A stretch of 5,645 nt of DNA. It comes from an uncultured Aliterella sp. Lineage in GTDB: Bacteria; Cyanobacteriota; Cyanobacteriia; Cyanobacteriales; Chroococcidiopsidaceae. The first letter of the stretch is position 1. Each line of letters begins with the position of its first letter. The notes beneath the pieces were generated by a model. That model did not search any database. It had not been told where the DNA came from and was given only the letters and a program-made list of their open reading frames with translations. Shown here piece by piece: positions 5,099 to 5,645 of this stretch. The DNA lies in assembly GCA_905479905.1 (NCBI GenBank), contig CAJQOK010000416.1, forward strand, positions 1-5,645, written 5' to 3'. The position numbers were made by a program, and so were the translations under genes.

Positions 5099-5645
5099 GC
5101 TTAGATTGTTATTCCACTGCATAGAGGGAATATAGCGACTTTTAGCAACGCGCTTTTCTAATATCCGCAATGCTTGATGGTTTTGTTCGTTACGCAGCCA
5201 AGCATCAAGATAAACTTGCTCAAATAAGTCACGTTGAGCGTGACTACCACCAATTTCATGTAGGCGTGACAGAATCGGACTAAGCTGGGCGATCGCATTT
5301 CCCCAATCTCCTCTTGCATGAGCATTCATTCCTCTAGCTCCGGGTAATGCTACTTCTATCCATGTTTTTAGCTGCGGCGATTTCCTAGTATAGGCTTGCA
5401 TACTAAACAGCATTTCATTTACTAACTCAATTCTCCCTGCTCTTGCCAAAGCGTAAACATAATGTAAGTCTTGAAATGGTAAAGCGTGTTCGTGGATTCT
5501 TACCGTTAGGTACGGTGCGATTTGCTCCCAGCGATCGCCGACTTCTATACCTCGTAATTCCAAGCGTAATAGTAACGAAATTGCGCCTACTTGATCTTTA
5601 GACGATTCTTGCCAAGCTTTGCCCCAAATGTGGCGATCGTATAAC
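5081..5645 (-). CDS. TTC38-like tetratricopeptide-repeat protein, 5' end outside window
   Basis: The visible 187 residues are the C-terminal part of a helical-repeat protein. They begin LYDRHIWGKAWQES and continue with SLLLRLELRGIEVGDRWEQIAPYL, then RIHEHALPFQDLHYVYALARAGR, LPGARGMNAHARGDWGNAIAQLSPIL, and DLFEQVYLDAWLRNEQNHQALRILEKRV. The LELRG...RW, HALPFxDLHYVYALARAG and final TPR-like helices match the TTC38-type TPR family, whose biochemical role is not established; TPR helices normally mediate protein contacts. The frame is open to the right edge, so an apparent TTG start at 5563 is internal. There is no signal peptide or membrane segment in the visible part. It is convergent with the PhnD-like gene, and the two coding ends share 18 bp. 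Confidence 0.75.
   Translation of the reverse strand, partial: LYDRHIWGKAWQESSKDQVGAISLLLRLELRGIEVGDRWEQIAPYLTVRIHEHALPFQDLHYVYALARAGRIELVNEMLFSMQAYTRKSPQLKTWIEVALPGARGMNAHARGDWGNAIAQLSPILSRLHEIGGSHAQRDLFEQVYLDAWLRNEQNHQALRILEKRVAKSRYIPSMQWNNNLSLLQAS
5083..5101. terminator. Weak hairpin across the overlapping 3' ends
   Basis: AGCTTGC (5083-5089) pairs with GTAAGCT (5095-5101), with one G-T wobble, around the loop CTGAA. It spans the last codons of both convergent genes. The following bases are only moderately T-rich on the plus strand, so a bidirectional terminator is a weak suggestion. Confidence 0.25.

Noticed and set aside
1..5645. CRISPR array, tRNA or rRNA gene, transposase, or phage attachment site.
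   Set aside because: No regularly spaced repeats, cloverleaf sequence, ribosomal RNA motif or transposase-like protein was seen on either strand.

Overview
The window is cyanobacterial chromosomal DNA. Nine copies of the HIP1 octamer GCGATCGC occur in 5.6 kb (464, 1483, 2844, 3008, 3909, 4102, 4110, 5289, 5531). The gene at the left edge is a Psb32/TLP18.3-type photosystem II repair protein, and the CysE and CysA proteins are of the cyanobacterial kind. HIP1-rich filamentous or Chroococcidiopsis-like lineages fit, but the genus cannot be fixed from this sequence.

Layout, left to right. (1) 1-552, minus: N-terminal part of Psb32, running off the left edge. (2) 553-788: divergent intergenic region with a candidate promoter for each side and a large perfect inverted repeat between them. 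(3) 789-1319, plus: GNAT acetyltransferase. (4) 1320-1555: convergent spacer with a hairpin just after the GNAT stop. (5) 1556-2275, minus: serine O-acetyltransferase CysE. (6) 2276-2628: 353-bp divergent regulatory region. (7) 2629-3687, plus: sulfate/thiosulfate importer ATPase CysA, interrupted in frame by a palindromic 45-nt insert. (8) 3708-3821, plus: a possible decayed fragment of a TauE/SafE-like permease. (9) 3804-4203, minus: a DUF202 membrane protein gene split by a one-base frameshift at two abutting HIP1 sites. (10) 4204-4300: divergent region with a good promoter for the next gene. (11) 4301-5098, plus: a PhnD-like substrate-binding-fold protein without signal peptide. (12) 5081-5645, minus: C-terminal part of a TTC38-like TPR protein, overlapping the previous gene tail-to-tail by 18 bp.

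The functional core is sulfur assimilation: CysA powers sulfate uptake and CysE makes O-acetylserine, the carbon acceptor for sulfide. They are divergently transcribed from one shared region. The most interesting non-coding signal is a bipartite element (AATCTACA, 9 nt, TAGGAATAC, Y, GTA, then ATTAA). It occurs with identical internal spacing in the psb32/GNAT region (647-682) and in the cysE/cysA region (2323-2357). A related shorter motif, GATAAAC-Y-GTAGT, lies before cysA and before the PhnD-like gene. Together these suggest a common regulator linking the loci; this is inference from sequence similarity only. Other notable points are the palindromic protein-coding insert in cysA, the HIP1-associated frameshift in the DUF202 gene, and frequent TTG starts (cysE, DUF202 and PhnD-like genes).
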